Source: Pseudomonadota bacterium (GTDB lineage Bacteria > Pseudomonadota > Gammaproteobacteria > Pseudomonadales > Halieaceae). Taken from it: a DNA stretch of 14,019 nt. Position numbers and translations under genes: made by a program. The stretch covers positions 1 to 14,019 of the forward strand of contig JAUVBI010000060.1 in NCBI GenBank assembly GCA_030591305.1, read 5' to 3'. The stretch's first letter is position 1; each line of letters starts with the position of its first letter. Positions 1 to 6,955 of this stretch are shown in pieces. The notes beneath the pieces were generated by a model, which was given only the letters and a program-made list of their open reading frames with translations, did not search any database and had not been told where the DNA came from.

Positions 1-2
1 AT

Positions 3-1559
3 CTCAATCCGGCGGCGGTGACTCGGGCCCTCAAGCAACAGCGGGACAACAAAGATTTTATCCCGCTATCGATTTCAGCACTGGCCCGCTCCCGGGCCGA
101 CTGGTTATACGGTATTAATATGACCCGCGCCTATACCCTGATGGGACGTAAGGTGGGTTACCAGGGCGTGCTCTCGGTCGGTCGGGTACAGACGCCGGTA
201 CTGGGGCTGGTAGTGAGGCGTGATGAGGAGATTGAACGCTTTGTTGCCAAACCCTTTTATCAGCTTATCGCCCATGTAGTGACCCGGCAGGGTGAGCACT
301 TCAAGGCCAGATGGCAGCCCAGCGAAGCTTGCCAACCCTGGCAGGATGATGAGGGCAGAGTGCTGTCAAAGCCACTTGCGGACAATGTGCTGTCTCGTAT
401 CCATCAACAACCTGCCGTTGTTACGGCCAGTAACCGCAAACAAAAGAAACAGCCGCCACCACTGCCCTATAATTTGTCGACCCTGCAAATTGATGGGGCA
501 AAGCGCTTTTCGATGAGCGCTAAGCAAGTACTCGATACCTGCCAGACTCTCTACGAGCGCCACAAGCTGCTCACATACCCCCGCTCAGATTGCCGTTATT
601 TACCGGCTGAGCATTTTGCTGATCGCAACGCTGTCATCGATGCCCTGGCGAGTAATTGCCAGCCGCTGAGCCAGGCTACCCGTGGCGCCGATCGAGACCT
701 GAAGAGCAAAGCCTGGAATAACAGCAGGGTCGAAGTGCACCACGCTATCATTCCGACCGTGAGGAAAATGGATACCCGCAAACTGAGCCAGGCTGAGCGG
801 AATGTGTATGAGTTGGTGGCCCGCCAATACCTGGCACAGTTTTATCCGGCCCACGAGTACAGCGATAGCCAGATTGACCTGGATATTGCCGGTGGTTGTT
901 TTATCGCCAGTACCAGGGCGTCCCTGAAACCGGGCTGGAAACTATTGTTCCCGGTCCGAAAGGCGGGGGATAAAAAACAGTCCGCATTGAATGCACAGTT
1001 GCCGAGCCTGAAGAAAGGGGATTCGTGTTTTTGTGAGAAGGGGGAGGTGTTGGAGAAACAAACCACGCCCCCTAAACCCTTTGATGATGCGAGTTTATTG
1101 GCGGCGATGACCGGCATTGCATGCTATGTGCAAAACCCGGATATTCGCAAAGTCTTGAAAGACACCGATGGCTTGGGCACCGAGGCCACACGGGCGGGCA
1201 TTATTGAACTGTTGTTTACACGTGAATTTCTCATACGCAACGGCAGACAAATTCGTGCCACAGCGGCGGGCAGGGGACTGATCCACAGCTTACCAGAAAT
1301 GGCATCCACGCCGGATATGACGGCCCGTTGGGAAACCGAGCTCGACGCTATCAGCCACCGCGAGGGTAGCTATACGGGATTTATGCAGCCGTTGCAGGCA
1401 TCGCTCCATGAACTGATTGACCAGAGCCAAGCGGTGCTGCCGGAAGGCCTGAAAAATATCAAAGTGAGCAAAGCGCCCTATAAAAAGCGCCGATCGAGTA
1501 AAACACAGAAGAAGGCAGCGACCACCCAAAGCAGTAAATGCAAAACTCGCCAGCGATAA
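3..1559 (+). CDS. topB: DNA topoisomerase III, 3' part (5' end outside window)
   Basis: Type IA topoisomerase, which relaxes and decatenates DNA through a transient 5'-phosphotyrosine bond. The frame is open to the left edge, so about 518 codons are present and roughly the first 145 residues of a usual ~650-residue TopB are missing; any GTG or ATG near position 18 is internal. Family blocks seen in order are RADWLYGINMTRAYTL, LSVGRVQTPVLGLVVRRD, the catalytic block TYPRSDCRYLP (the nucleophilic Tyr is codon 576-578), VHHAIIPT, and DGLGTEATRAGIIELL. The C-terminus is a short Lys/Arg-rich tail (KKRRSSKTQKK) in place of a zinc-finger region, as is common in TopB. No frameshift is visible. The gene resembles chromosomal TopB rather than an ICE copy, and no conjugation genes adjoin it. 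Family assignment is secure; function is inferred from family. Confidence 0.96.
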   Translation, partial: LNPAAVTRALKQQRDNKDFIPLSISALARSRADWLYGINMTRAYTLMGRKVGYQGVLSVGRVQTPVLGLVVRRDEEIERFVAKPFYQLIAHVVTRQGEHFKARWQPSEACQPWQDDEGRVLSKPLADNVLSRIHQQPAVVTASNRKQKKQPPPLPYNLSTLQIDGAKRFSMSAKQVLDTCQTLYERHKLLTYPRSDCRYLPAEHFADRNAVIDALASNCQPLSQATRGADRDLKSKAWNNSRVEVHHAIIPTVRKMDTRKLSQAERNVYELVARQYLAQFYPAHEYSDSQIDLDIAGGCFIASTRASLKPGWKLLFPVRKAGDKKQSALNAQLPSLKKGDSCFCEKGEVLEKQTTPPKPFDDASLLAAMTGIACYVQNPDIRKVLKDTDGLGTEATRAGIIELLFTREFLIRNGRQIRATAAGRGLIHSLPEMASTPDMTARWETELDAISHREGSYTGFMQPLQASLHELIDQSQAVLPEGLKNIKVSKAPYKKRRSSKTQKKAATTQSSKCKTRQR

Positions 1560-1577
1560 TCAGGTCTGCCCGGTGAT

Positions 1578-1608
1578 TCAGGGCACCCCCTATAAAGGCC
1601 CGCCCTGA
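1578..1608 (+). terminator. Possible hairpin terminator after topB
   Basis: The inverted repeat TCAGGGC (1578-1584) / GCCCTGA (1602-1608) lies about 20 bp after the topB stop. The loop is long (17 nt) and no T-run follows, so it is a weak candidate only. Confidence 0.25.
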
Positions 1609-1850
1609 CGATTCTGTAGGTGCTCAGAACCAGTCCTCACATTTTTCCAACCGGTATATAGCATCACTACAACAACAGATAGAGCAAGTAGCTGCCCTTC
1701 TGCAAAAAATGCCCAGCCGGTTTGCAGGGAAGCGGAAATAAGGACGAGGCCGAAAAGGATATTTGACATGAGATGTACCGTAGCAGCGGGGTACATCACC
1801 ATCAACGGAGGGGCTCCATTTCTGTGAGATTGGTCACAGGCACACACCAA
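1590..1850 (-). pseudogene. Cation diffusion facilitator-like relic (two membrane segments)
   Basis: An 86-codon open frame beginning with TTG, with no ATG or ribosome binding site at its 5' end. From residue ~26 it reads VHLMSNILFGLVLISASLQ then TGWAFFAEGQLLALSVVVV and YTGWKNVR, i.e. two hydrophobic segments with the spacing and the TGW...Y-GW-R pattern of TM5-TM6 of CzcD/ZitB-type zinc/cadmium exporters. In that family the first helix carries a metal-binding HxxxD; here the matching stretch is HLMSN, with Asn where Asp would be. The N-terminal helices and the cytoplasmic C-terminal domain are absent. I read it as a decayed internal fragment; a chance hydrophobic ORF remains possible. Confidence 0.4.
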
Positions 1851-1982
1851 TGACCGCTACCACCAACGACCGATTGAATTCGCAGCCAATAGGCCGCCAT
1901 TCGTTAGCGTATTGGACGTCACGCATCTTGGCCGGTTAGACAGCGGGCGTGTCTCAGATTTGAATAATGTGCACGCGGGCTA

Positions 1983-2294
1983 TCAAGCCCCTCGCCTCTC
2001 ACCAGCACAGTGCCAGCAGAAATCGAAAGTGGCTGGGCTTACACTACCGCACTGCTCGCACTTCCAGTCGGCCTCTTGAATCGCGGCGTGGGATTTTTCA
2101 AGTAGCAGCGTCGCCCTCTCGAAGTCCCTGTTATTCGTAACCCAAAGCTCAGGCCAGGCATCGATCGGCGCCAGTTCACCTATTGCCCCTGACGCATACT
2201 CATTGCGCAATATACATTTTATACCCGCCAGTTCAATCGAGCTTCGCGCCTGAGCGACCACGATACCATCGGGATGGGTATAGACCAGCTTCAT
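1983..2294 (-). CDS. DUF2007 domain protein with C-terminal zinc ribbon
   Basis: A 103-residue protein. Residues 1-70 match the DUF2007 ('putative signal transducing protein') pattern: MKLVYTHPDGIVVAQARSSI, the middle block ILRNEYASGAIGELAP, and WPELWV. Residues 79-96 form a zinc-ribbon-like set, Cys79-x2-Cys82 and Cys93-x2-Cys96, a common addition in proteobacterial members. The start ATG (2294) follows AGGAG by about 10 nt. The gene lies 20 bp downstream of the small gene at 2315-2479 on the same strand, so the two are probably cotranscribed. The biochemical role of the family is not established; I infer only a soluble cytoplasmic metal-binding protein. Confidence 0.85.
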   Translation of the reverse strand: MKLVYTHPDGIVVAQARSSIELAGIKCILRNEYASGAIGELAPIDAWPELWVTNNRDFERATLLLEKSHAAIQEADWKCEQCGSVSPATFDFCWHCAGERRGA

Positions 2295-2314
2295 ACAACA
2301 GGCTCTCCTGGCAT

Positions 2315-2479
2315 TTACCGCCTACCCTTCCGCCAGGCCAATCCCGCCAGCAGCTGGGCATAATTGGAATCCAAAGTCTTACCCTCTGCTGTGGGGACCG
2401 GCATACGCATGCCTCTACGCCAGATCTCCAGGGTTTCAGCTTTGCCAATTGGATTATAGTGTTCGGCTAATTCGGTCAT
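2315..2479 (-). CDS. Small hypothetical protein, 54 aa
   Basis: A complete 55-codon frame starting at ATG (2479) with AAGGA about 8 nt upstream and ending at TAA (2317-2315). It begins MTELAEHYNPIGKAETLEIW, and the middle has a basic patch (WRRGMRMPVP). The C-terminus LAWRKGRR is also basic. There is no membrane segment or signal peptide. Good initiation signals, a soluble amphipathic composition and a position 20 bp ahead of the DUF2007 gene argue that it is real. I do not recognise the family. Confidence 0.6.
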   Translation of the reverse strand: MTELAEHYNPIGKAETLEIWRRGMRMPVPTAEGKTLDSNYAQLLAGLAWRKGRR

Positions 2480-2563
2480 AAACGGGGTCCTTGGTCAGTT
2501 GGTGCAGTCTACTACGGATTAACCACACCTCCACCCCATGGGTGATTTGACACGGTTGGTTTA

Positions 2564-2758
2564 GCTACATTTTGGACAGCGGCTGACCTGGAGAACAAAC
2601 TCTGCGATTACCAGTGCTACTACAATCAGCATCGCACTCATTCCGGGCGGGATGGTGCCACTCCAGTGGAATTAGCCGACAGAAAAATTATCGACATCAA
2701 CGAATATCGATGGGAGAAGCACTGTCACGGATTATTTGAATTACCAATTGCCGCTTGA
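2564..2758 (+). pseudogene. DDE transposase (integrase-core type), 3' end only
   Basis: About 64 codons from 2564 to TGA 2756-2758. They read FWTAADLENKLCDYQCYYNQ, then HRTHSGRDGATP, and end YRWEKHCHGLFELPIAA. This is the typical C-terminal end of an rve/integrase-core transposase of the IS3/IS481 type: the YNxxRxHSxxxGxTP block follows the catalytic Glu region, and such proteins often end KHCxGLFxxPxAA. The catalytic D,D,E part and the start are absent, and upstream sequence is out of frame, so this is a dead remnant. Two sets of inverted repeats overlap or follow it. Confidence 0.85.
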
Positions 2759-2769
2759 ATTGGTAATTC
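2738..2769. repeat. Perfect 12-bp inverted repeat spanning the transposase stop codon
   Basis: GAATTACCAATT (2738-2749) and AATTGGTAATTC (2758-2769) are exact reverse complements separated by the 8-nt loop GCCGCTTG. The transposase stop codon TGA (2756-2758) straddles the loop and the right arm. It could be a terminator-type hairpin or an IS end structure; no T-run follows. Confidence 0.85.
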
Positions 2770-2830
2770 GCCAGGGACAGGTCGCATAAAGGGATTCCTG
2801 GCGCTGGAGGTCGATTTGTGTAGCGCCAGG
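2769..2830. repeat. Nested competing inverted repeats at IS remnant 3' flank
   Basis: CCTGGCGCT (2797-2805) pairs perfectly with AGCGCCAGG (2822-2830), loop 16 nt. Its CCTGGCG part also pairs with CGCCAGG at 2769-2775, so one central arm has two mutually exclusive partners. Probably part of the subterminal structure of the dead element at 2564-2758. Confidence 0.7.
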
Positions 2831-2879
2831 CCAAGACTACAAGTTAACTTTTCAGTACCCGGCAGTACCGTCCACCACT

Positions 2880-3113
2880 CTACTTACTACTGAAATGTCG
2901 GTCTAACTTCTCCAGTAGGTCAAAGCCTTTTTTGGTCCGACCCACTGAAGCAAATGCCCGGAACCGGACCTCACTATCAAACTCTGCCAAAGCTTGAGTT
3001 GATAGCTCTTCCATCAGTTTATTGATGCTAATTTTTCTATGCGCAGCCAAAGACTTCAAACGATCATGCTTGTCATCTGGCAGCCGTACAGTCAGCGTAC
3101 CCATCTCATTCAC
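2880..3113 (-). CDS. Ribbon-helix-helix antitoxin
   Basis: A 77-residue protein (GTG start at 3113) or 74 residues from the ATG at 3104, which has GAGG at suitable distance; the later start gives MGTLTVRLPDDKHDRLKSLA, the usual form. A beta strand TLTVRLP followed by two helices with KISINKLMEEL is a classic RHH/CopG-Arc DNA-binding fold that dimerises and binds operator DNA. The remaining residues 45-77 would contact a toxin. It overlaps the upstream PIN gene by 8 nt (3106-3113), so the pair is translationally coupled, with the toxin gene first. Expected role: neutralise the PIN RNase and repress the operon. The partner is clear; autoregulation is inferred from other type II systems. Confidence 0.85.
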   Translation of the reverse strand: MNEMGTLTVRLPDDKHDRLKSLAAHRKISINKLMEELSTQALAEFDSEVRFRAFASVGRTKKGFDLLEKLDRHFSSK

Positions 3114-3531
3114 CTCTCAATATCTGCTGTGGCGTTAATATTCGCAAATCTTCAAATTTCAGTTCTGCCGCCTCAAGATCTTTGACATTGTTGGTCACGA
3201 TAATCTGGCAGTTTCCTGCTAGCGCCAACTCAATCAGGAAATTGTCGTCTTCGTCTTTCAGGTTTGGGCGCCACAGGTAGTATATGGGCACCCAACTACA
3301 CACACTATAAAAGGCATTCAGCAGATCCCGAACCTCCATCACGCTAAGTGGACATATCTTCTTGACTCGCTTGCGAGAACTGACATCCCCATATTCCTGA
3401 AATAACAGGTTACTTATCAGCGGCAAATACTTGCCTGTGAGGCATCGCCTAATTACCTCACGACTCGCACCTCGCTTTCCAATCAAGGCACTGATAATAA
3501 CGCTAGTATCGATAACCACTTTTTCGGACAT
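3106..3531 (-). CDS. PIN-domain toxin (COG1569-type)
   Basis: A 141-residue single PIN domain, predicted Mg-dependent RNase, toxin of a type II toxin-antitoxin pair. Landmarks: strand VVIDTSVIISAL with Asp8; Glu46 in LLFQEY; the acidic block KDEDDNFLIELALAG with Asp95/Asp96; and the strand IIVTNNVKDL near residues 110-119. In this subfamily the last motif is usually VTxD; here the position is Asn (VTNN), so the fourth acidic site may be supplied by Asp118 or be weak. Start ATG 3531 lacks a clear ribosome binding site; AT-rich sequence just upstream (TATGCTATCAT) could be a promoter -10 close to the start. It forms an operon with the RHH gene that overlaps its stop. Confidence 0.88.
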   Translation of the reverse strand: MSEKVVIDTSVIISALIGKRGASREVIRRCLTGKYLPLISNLLFQEYGDVSSRKRVKKICPLSVMEVRDLLNAFYSVCSWVPIYYLWRPNLKDEDDNFLIELALAGNCQIIVTNNVKDLEAAELKFEDLRILTPQQILRGE

Positions 3532-3608
3532 GCGCCAATGATAGCATATACGACATCACTGGAAAGATTAAGTTCCTGGGATTCAGCCCTGGTTCGGAGT
3601 TCGGTTTC

Positions 3609-3745
3609 GAAAACCCCTTACCCTTCTTCAACTTACTGCCACTCAACTCGGTATAGCCAACCACCAATTTCGGCATAAGATCGGCCTCGGTCACCCTGTC
3701 CTTCCCCACCAGAAAATTCCGTTACCTCTCTTCAGCTTACTACCC
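3609..3745. repeat. Two-copy degenerate 33-nt direct repeat
   Basis: The segments at 3609-3640 (begins GAAAACCCCTTACCC) and 3712-3745 (begins GAAAATTCCGTTACC) are alike over about 33 nt, both containing a TTCTTCAACTTACT/CTTCAGCTTACT core, and lie about 100 bp apart. The stretch 3532-3780 otherwise holds no convincing gene; the 68-codon minus-strand frame here has no family resemblance or ribosome binding site. Confidence 0.5.
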
Positions 3746-3776
3746 ATTTTCCCTGTAGAGCATCCAACTCATAATC

Positions 3777-3810
3777 GGGGGGTGTGTCCCTAAAATAATT
3801 CTGTGTCGTA
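3777..3810. mobile_element. Possible IS256-type terminal inverted repeat, solo
   Basis: The strand complementary to 3781-3806 contains ACACAGAATTATTTTAGG next to GACACACC, which resembles the ACA-AATTATTT-GACA pattern of IS256-family ends. No matching transposase or second end is visible nearby, so only a solo end could be present. Recognition is from memory of family ends and is tentative. Confidence 0.3.
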
Positions 3811-3834
3811 AATTCATAATATAATCATAGGGTT

Positions 3835-3981
3835 ATGACAGATACACCTCCCGACCCTGCTGGAGAGATGAGTGACCATTTTTGGGCGGGGAAACTGCGT
3901 ATACTTGAGGAATTTCTGGAAGAGATGGGGCTACAAATGGAACAGATCGTAGTCCTGCGCAGCCAGACCATATTCCGCTAG
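3835..3981 (+). CDS. Hypothetical 48-aa ORF beside IS-like end
   Basis: ATG 3835 to TAG 3979-3981; 48 residues, acidic/amphipathic with a helix ILEEFLEEMGLQMEQIVVLR. It starts about 25 bp inside the IS256-like end, with a weak AGGG placed too near the start. It may be a fragment of a transposon-borne gene rather than a functional gene. Family not recognised. Confidence 0.3.
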   Translation: MTDTPPDPAGEMSDHFWAGKLRILEEFLEEMGLQMEQIVVLRSQTIFR

Positions 3982-4031
3982 TATGGCCCTGAGTTGTGCG
4001 CCCCTTACAACGGAACCGGCTTATCAATTAG

Positions 4032-4517
4032 CTACAGCAGCAGTGACTCGTCAATCGGTATGAATGTGGTGGCTTGCTCAATCAGCAGCGACGAGGTCAA
4101 GCTTGGCACGCCATACACCTCGCCGTTGGTACCAAAGCGCTGCTTGATACGGTGCATTAGGAACCCAAAATCGCCGTCACCGGACAACAGGATTAGGGTG
4201 TCGCACTCCTGTGCTGCCTCGTAGGCGTCGAGGGCAATACCCACATCCCAGTCGGCCTTGGAGGTGCCATCCTTGCGGTTGAGTACCGGCTTCAGTTTTA
4301 CCTCAAAGCCAATGGCCCGCAGGATGTTCTGGAATTGCATCTGCTTTTCATCGCCGCGGTGCGTAGCGTAGGCCCAGGCCCCCACCAATTCACGCTCCTC
4401 GGTGGCCTGAATCCAGAACTTGTTATAGTCAAAGCTGCGCTCATAGGCCTGTCGGCAGGTGTAGTAAATATTCTGCACATCGACAAAGATGCTGACTTTT
4501 TCCAAGTGGGCTGTCAT
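4032..4517 (-). CDS. NYN domain protein, LabA/DUF88-like
   Basis: A 161-residue single NYN domain (PIN-like nuclease fold, COG1432/LabA-like), predicted metal-dependent RNase. Conserved acidic residues are visible: Asp13 in SIFVDVQNIYYT, Asp91 and Asp97 in KADWDVGIALDAY, and Asp114/Asp116 in LLSGDGDFGFLM. The FVDxxN, KxxDVxxxxD and SGDGDF blocks are the family signature, and length is typical. No membrane segment. The start ATG (4517) has no strong ribosome binding site. It stands alone; the 242 bp upstream to the next gene holds no other gene that I can see. The cellular substrate is unknown for most members. Confidence 0.9.
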   Translation of the reverse strand: MTAHLEKVSIFVDVQNIYYTCRQAYERSFDYNKFWIQATEERELVGAWAYATHRGDEKQMQFQNILRAIGFEVKLKPVLNRKDGTSKADWDVGIALDAYEAAQECDTLILLSGDGDFGFLMHRIKQRFGTNGEVYGVPSLTSSLLIEQATTFIPIDESLLL

Positions 4518-4759
4518 GGTTAAGGGTGCGCCGAAAAGGGTTGCTGCATACTACTCTTTATCTCCGCCAATGCACTGGATAACGTGAAATATAGCAAACA
4601 CACCGTCCGACTATGGTGGGGAGATAGGTGACAACCCATAACAGTGCTCCTTTGATATTTGCCGGGTAATTCAGTAGGTACAGTGGCTATTGGTAGCGGG
4701 ACACCTACCAGTATAGCGCCTATTTTCTCTGCCGGACTTTCTGGTGGTATGTCGACGGT

Positions 4760-5746
4760 CTAGGCATCGACAATTTTGTTCTGCTGGCATCCAAGGTTTA
4801 TTTTCTGGTCTCTACTGTGAATGCGGGCTTCAATTTCGTCGTTCGGTTGCAGATATTGAAGCCGTTTTCTCTGAATACGTTTAAATAGCTTCCAGCGCAC
4901 TGATTCGGGCAACAGGGAAAATAATTTAACGATGGTGGGCGAGGGAATTTGCAGGGCGCAGCCGCTGGGCGTACCGGTCAAAACCAGGTCACCCACATCT
5001 AAATCTGTAAAATCCGAGAGCTCTGTCAGGGTTTCCGCCGGCTTGAACACCAGGTTTTCAGTATTGTCTCGTTGACGGGTTTCACCATTTACTTTGAGTT
5101 CCAGTTCGAGCTGATTCAGATAGTGGATGCTATCTTCAGATAACAAACATAGGTAGGGGCCAACCGGGCAAAAAGTTCGGTAGCTCTTACCCTTGAAAAA
5201 TTGTGTTTCAGGGATTTGAACGTCTCGAGCAGAAACATCGTTGGCGATAACAATGGCGCCGATGTGGTCAGCAAGATTTTCTTCCCTCACTTCGGTTTGT
5301 TTATTGACGGCTTTGCCTATCACCAGCCCAAGCTCAATTTCATAATCCAGCAAACTAACGTGTTTGGGCCTGATTATTTTATCCTGAGAGGAGCAAATCG
5401 ACGCAGAAGATTTATTAAAAAACATATTATAGGATTTCGCATCAGGATCCATGCCAGACTCGATCATGTGCTGGCGGTAGTTGGCACCCTGGCAGATTAC
5501 CCGCTTGTTGCCAACAACTGGGCTGAGTAGTTTAACGTCGGACAGTTTTATTCTTTGAAGTTTATCTAGCCCATCTTTTGCAGTACGGATAATGCGCTCC
5601 CTGTCCCGCAGTAAGTCTGCGGTACTGGGATAATGCTCATCCAGCAAATACAGGCCGTCGCCCGCAACGATGCCCCAGCGTATTTCGCCAGAAAATTCAA
5701 AGTATGCAATGTGGGTGATCATTTGGTTTTGTCGCGAAATCGGCAT
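4760..5746 (-). CDS. Fumarylacetoacetate hydrolase (FAH) family protein
   Basis: A 328-residue protein: an N-terminal domain (about 1-75) and an FAH catalytic domain. Metal and active-site blocks are LLDYEIELGLVIGK (Glu136, Glu138), AIVIANDVSARDVQ (Asp170), FFKGKSYRTFCPVGPYL (Lys187) and GDLVLTGTPSGCAL. These fit a Mg-dependent C-C hydrolase, isomerase or decarboxylase acting on acylpyruvate-type substrates; the family is broad and the exact substrate cannot be read. An insertion rich in Lys/Arg (about 275-300, FKRIQRKRLQYLQP) before the final strand is unlike short bacterial YcgM proteins. Start ATG 5746 has AGGT about 9 nt upstream; ATG 5722 (MITHIAYF) is an alternative. A weak TGGTAG/CTACCA hairpin (4691-4710) lies beyond the stop. 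No catabolic genes adjoin it. Confidence 0.9.
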   Translation of the reverse strand: MPISRQNQMITHIAYFEFSGEIRWGIVAGDGLYLLDEHYPSTADLLRDRERIIRTAKDGLDKLQRIKLSDVKLLSPVVGNKRVICQGANYRQHMIESGMDPDAKSYNMFFNKSSASICSSQDKIIRPKHVSLLDYEIELGLVIGKAVNKQTEVREENLADHIGAIVIANDVSARDVQIPETQFFKGKSYRTFCPVGPYLCLLSEDSIHYLNQLELELKVNGETRQRDNTENLVFKPAETLTELSDFTDLDVGDLVLTGTPSGCALQIPSPTIVKLFSLLPESVRWKLFKRIQRKRLQYLQPNDEIEARIHSRDQKINLGCQQNKIVDA

Positions 5747-5801
5747 TGCTGACCTGCTAAGCTATACTCCTGTTCCCTGAATTTCAATATTTGGACAAAT
5801 C

Positions 5802-6050
5802 GTGATCAGTTTCAAAGGGCGGCACCACCAGCAAAATATCATTCTACAATGTGTTCGCTGGTACGTGGCCTATTCCCTCAGCTATCGCAACCTGGAGGAG
5901 CTGATGCAGGAACGCGGCTACGTGGTGGATCATAGCACCATTCAGCGCTGGGTCGTCCATTATGCACCTCGAATAGAGGAGGCCTTTCGGAAAAACAAGA
6001 GTTCGTTGCCAGCATGGGAGCAATTTTACGCGCTGGCCCAGGCAGGATAG
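5802..6050 (+). mobile_element. IS6-family transposase with internal deletion (mini-IS)
   Basis: An 82-codon intact frame starting at GTG 5802. Residues 2-65 are the start of an IS6/IS26-type transposase: FKGRHHQQNIILQCVRWYVA, SLSYRNLEELMQERG, and VDHSTIQRWVVHYAPRIEEAFRK. The sequence then jumps to SSLPAWEQFYALAQAG-stop, matching the extreme C-terminus of an IS6 transposase (compare SSQPEWQQFYTLAAAG at 11141-11190). The whole DDE catalytic core is missing, yet frame is kept across the junction. The product could hold only the helix-turn-helix DNA-binding part. The downstream flank (6051-6092) also resembles the flank of the 11141 relic, so the 3' end of the element is probably included. Confidence 0.8.
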
Positions 6051-6090
6051 TTACACCTGATGGATACAGGAAATTTGCAGAAATCAAAGA

Positions 6091-6151
6091 ATGCGACAGA
6101 ACCTGGACCAGTGGTGGGAGAGCTTGGTGGACGCTGTGTAGCGCTATGGCG
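6091..6151 (+). pseudogene. Relic of a repeated gene tail (WWxxLV-AV-stop)
   Basis: In frame with ATG 6091, the end reads LDQWWESLVDAV-stop (TAG 6139-6141). The DNA around it is closely similar to 7265-7309, which reads GEWWGELVEAV-stop and continues alike past the stop (CTAT-GCGGT). So this is a scrap of the same gene family, lying directly behind the mini-IS6. Confidence 0.6.
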
Positions 6152-6205
6152 GTCCGAGACCGTTGCACTTTGCGTGGATTGTAGAATCAAATTATCATGT
6201 AGCAT

Positions 6206-6844
6206 ATGACTTCTCGCAGATTCATGCTCATCCTTTCTCTGGTCGCCATACCGCTGCTTGGCGGCAGTCAATGCGCATTCTTCTTTAGCTCCGGCGGCGG
6301 ATCCTCCGATTCAGAGGACAAGGATGAGAGAGCTGGTCTGGTCGTCATTGTTAGCAACGGAAACTTTGTCGATGCCCCTGTAGAGGGCGTGAACTACAAG
6401 TCCGGGTCACTTGCTGGCATCACTGGCAGAAATGGTGAGTTTCAGTACGAGGTCGGCAACTCCATCCGATTTTTTATCGGCGATATAAACCTCGGCCGGG
6501 CAGTGAAGGGAAAATCACTTATTACACCACTGGACCTGGTGACGGATGGCACTACTGCCACACCTGCGGTTATCAATATCGCGCGATTGCTGCAGTCACT
6601 TGACTCGGACCCTGCGGACGAGGTCATCACCATACCCGACGCAGTGCGAGCGGCAGCGGTTCACTCGAACGAGGGATTGTCCTCGGCAATCGAGTTTCTG
6701 GATTTCTCCGACGATCCAGCATTTGTCAATGCGGCGAGTAAACTGGTGGCAGTATTGACCCACGACTACCCGTTTACTGCCGTGCTGATTGATGCGGACA
6801 CCGCACGCGACCACATGATCAAATCAATTGGCAATCAACCATAA
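6206..6844 (+). CDS. Secreted or lipid-anchored protein of adhesin-like repeat family
   Basis: A 212-residue protein. Residues 1-23 form a signal peptide: basic SRR, hydrophobic FMLILSLVAIPLLGG, then Ser-Gln-Cys23. A Gly/Ser/Asp-rich linker follows (SSGGGSSDSEDKDE), as in many gammaproteobacterial lipoproteins, but Gln at -1 is not a good lipobox, so lipidation is doubtful. Residues ~55-105 contain the pattern VEGVNYKSGSLAGITGRNGE then FQY-VG-IRFFIGDINLG, a carboxypeptidase-regulatory-like beta domain seen repeatedly in marine bacterial surface proteins; it is followed by TPLDLV, IARLLQSLDSD and a helical C-terminus. It is a one-domain, short version of that family. The ribosome binding site is weak. 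Probably cell-envelope located; function unknown. Confidence 0.75.
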   Translation: MTSRRFMLILSLVAIPLLGGSQCAFFFSSGGGSSDSEDKDERAGLVVIVSNGNFVDAPVEGVNYKSGSLAGITGRNGEFQYEVGNSIRFFIGDINLGRAVKGKSLITPLDLVTDGTTATPAVINIARLLQSLDSDPADEVITIPDAVRAAAVHSNEGLSSAIEFLDFSDDPAFVNAASKLVAVLTHDYPFTAVLIDADTARDHMIKSIGNQP

Positions 6845-6955
6845 AGGTACTGACGAAGTCAAAACGAGTCGACACTATAATCCTAGACTATATATAGGGG
6901 TTGACAAGTCAGGTGCCGAAAACAAATAAAATTCAGCTAAGTGGCCTCTTGCTGT

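Noticed and set aside
1..1559. topB as part of an integrative conjugative element
   Set aside because: No relaxase, type IV secretion or integrase genes are nearby and the protein resembles chromosomal TopB.
3503..3709. 68-codon minus-strand frame upstream of the PIN gene
   Set aside because: No ribosome binding site or recognisable motif, overlaps the PIN start, and contains one unit of the 33-nt repeat.
3609..3745. CRISPR array
   Set aside because: Only two imperfect repeat units, no regular spacing and no cas genes in the window.
5201..5530. 109-codon plus-strand frame
   Set aside because: Antisense to the FAH-family gene, which has clear catalytic blocks.
6901..6929. Promoter-like TTGACA with AAATAA 17 bp later
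   Set aside because: The -35 is perfect but the -10 is poor and nothing intact lies downstream.
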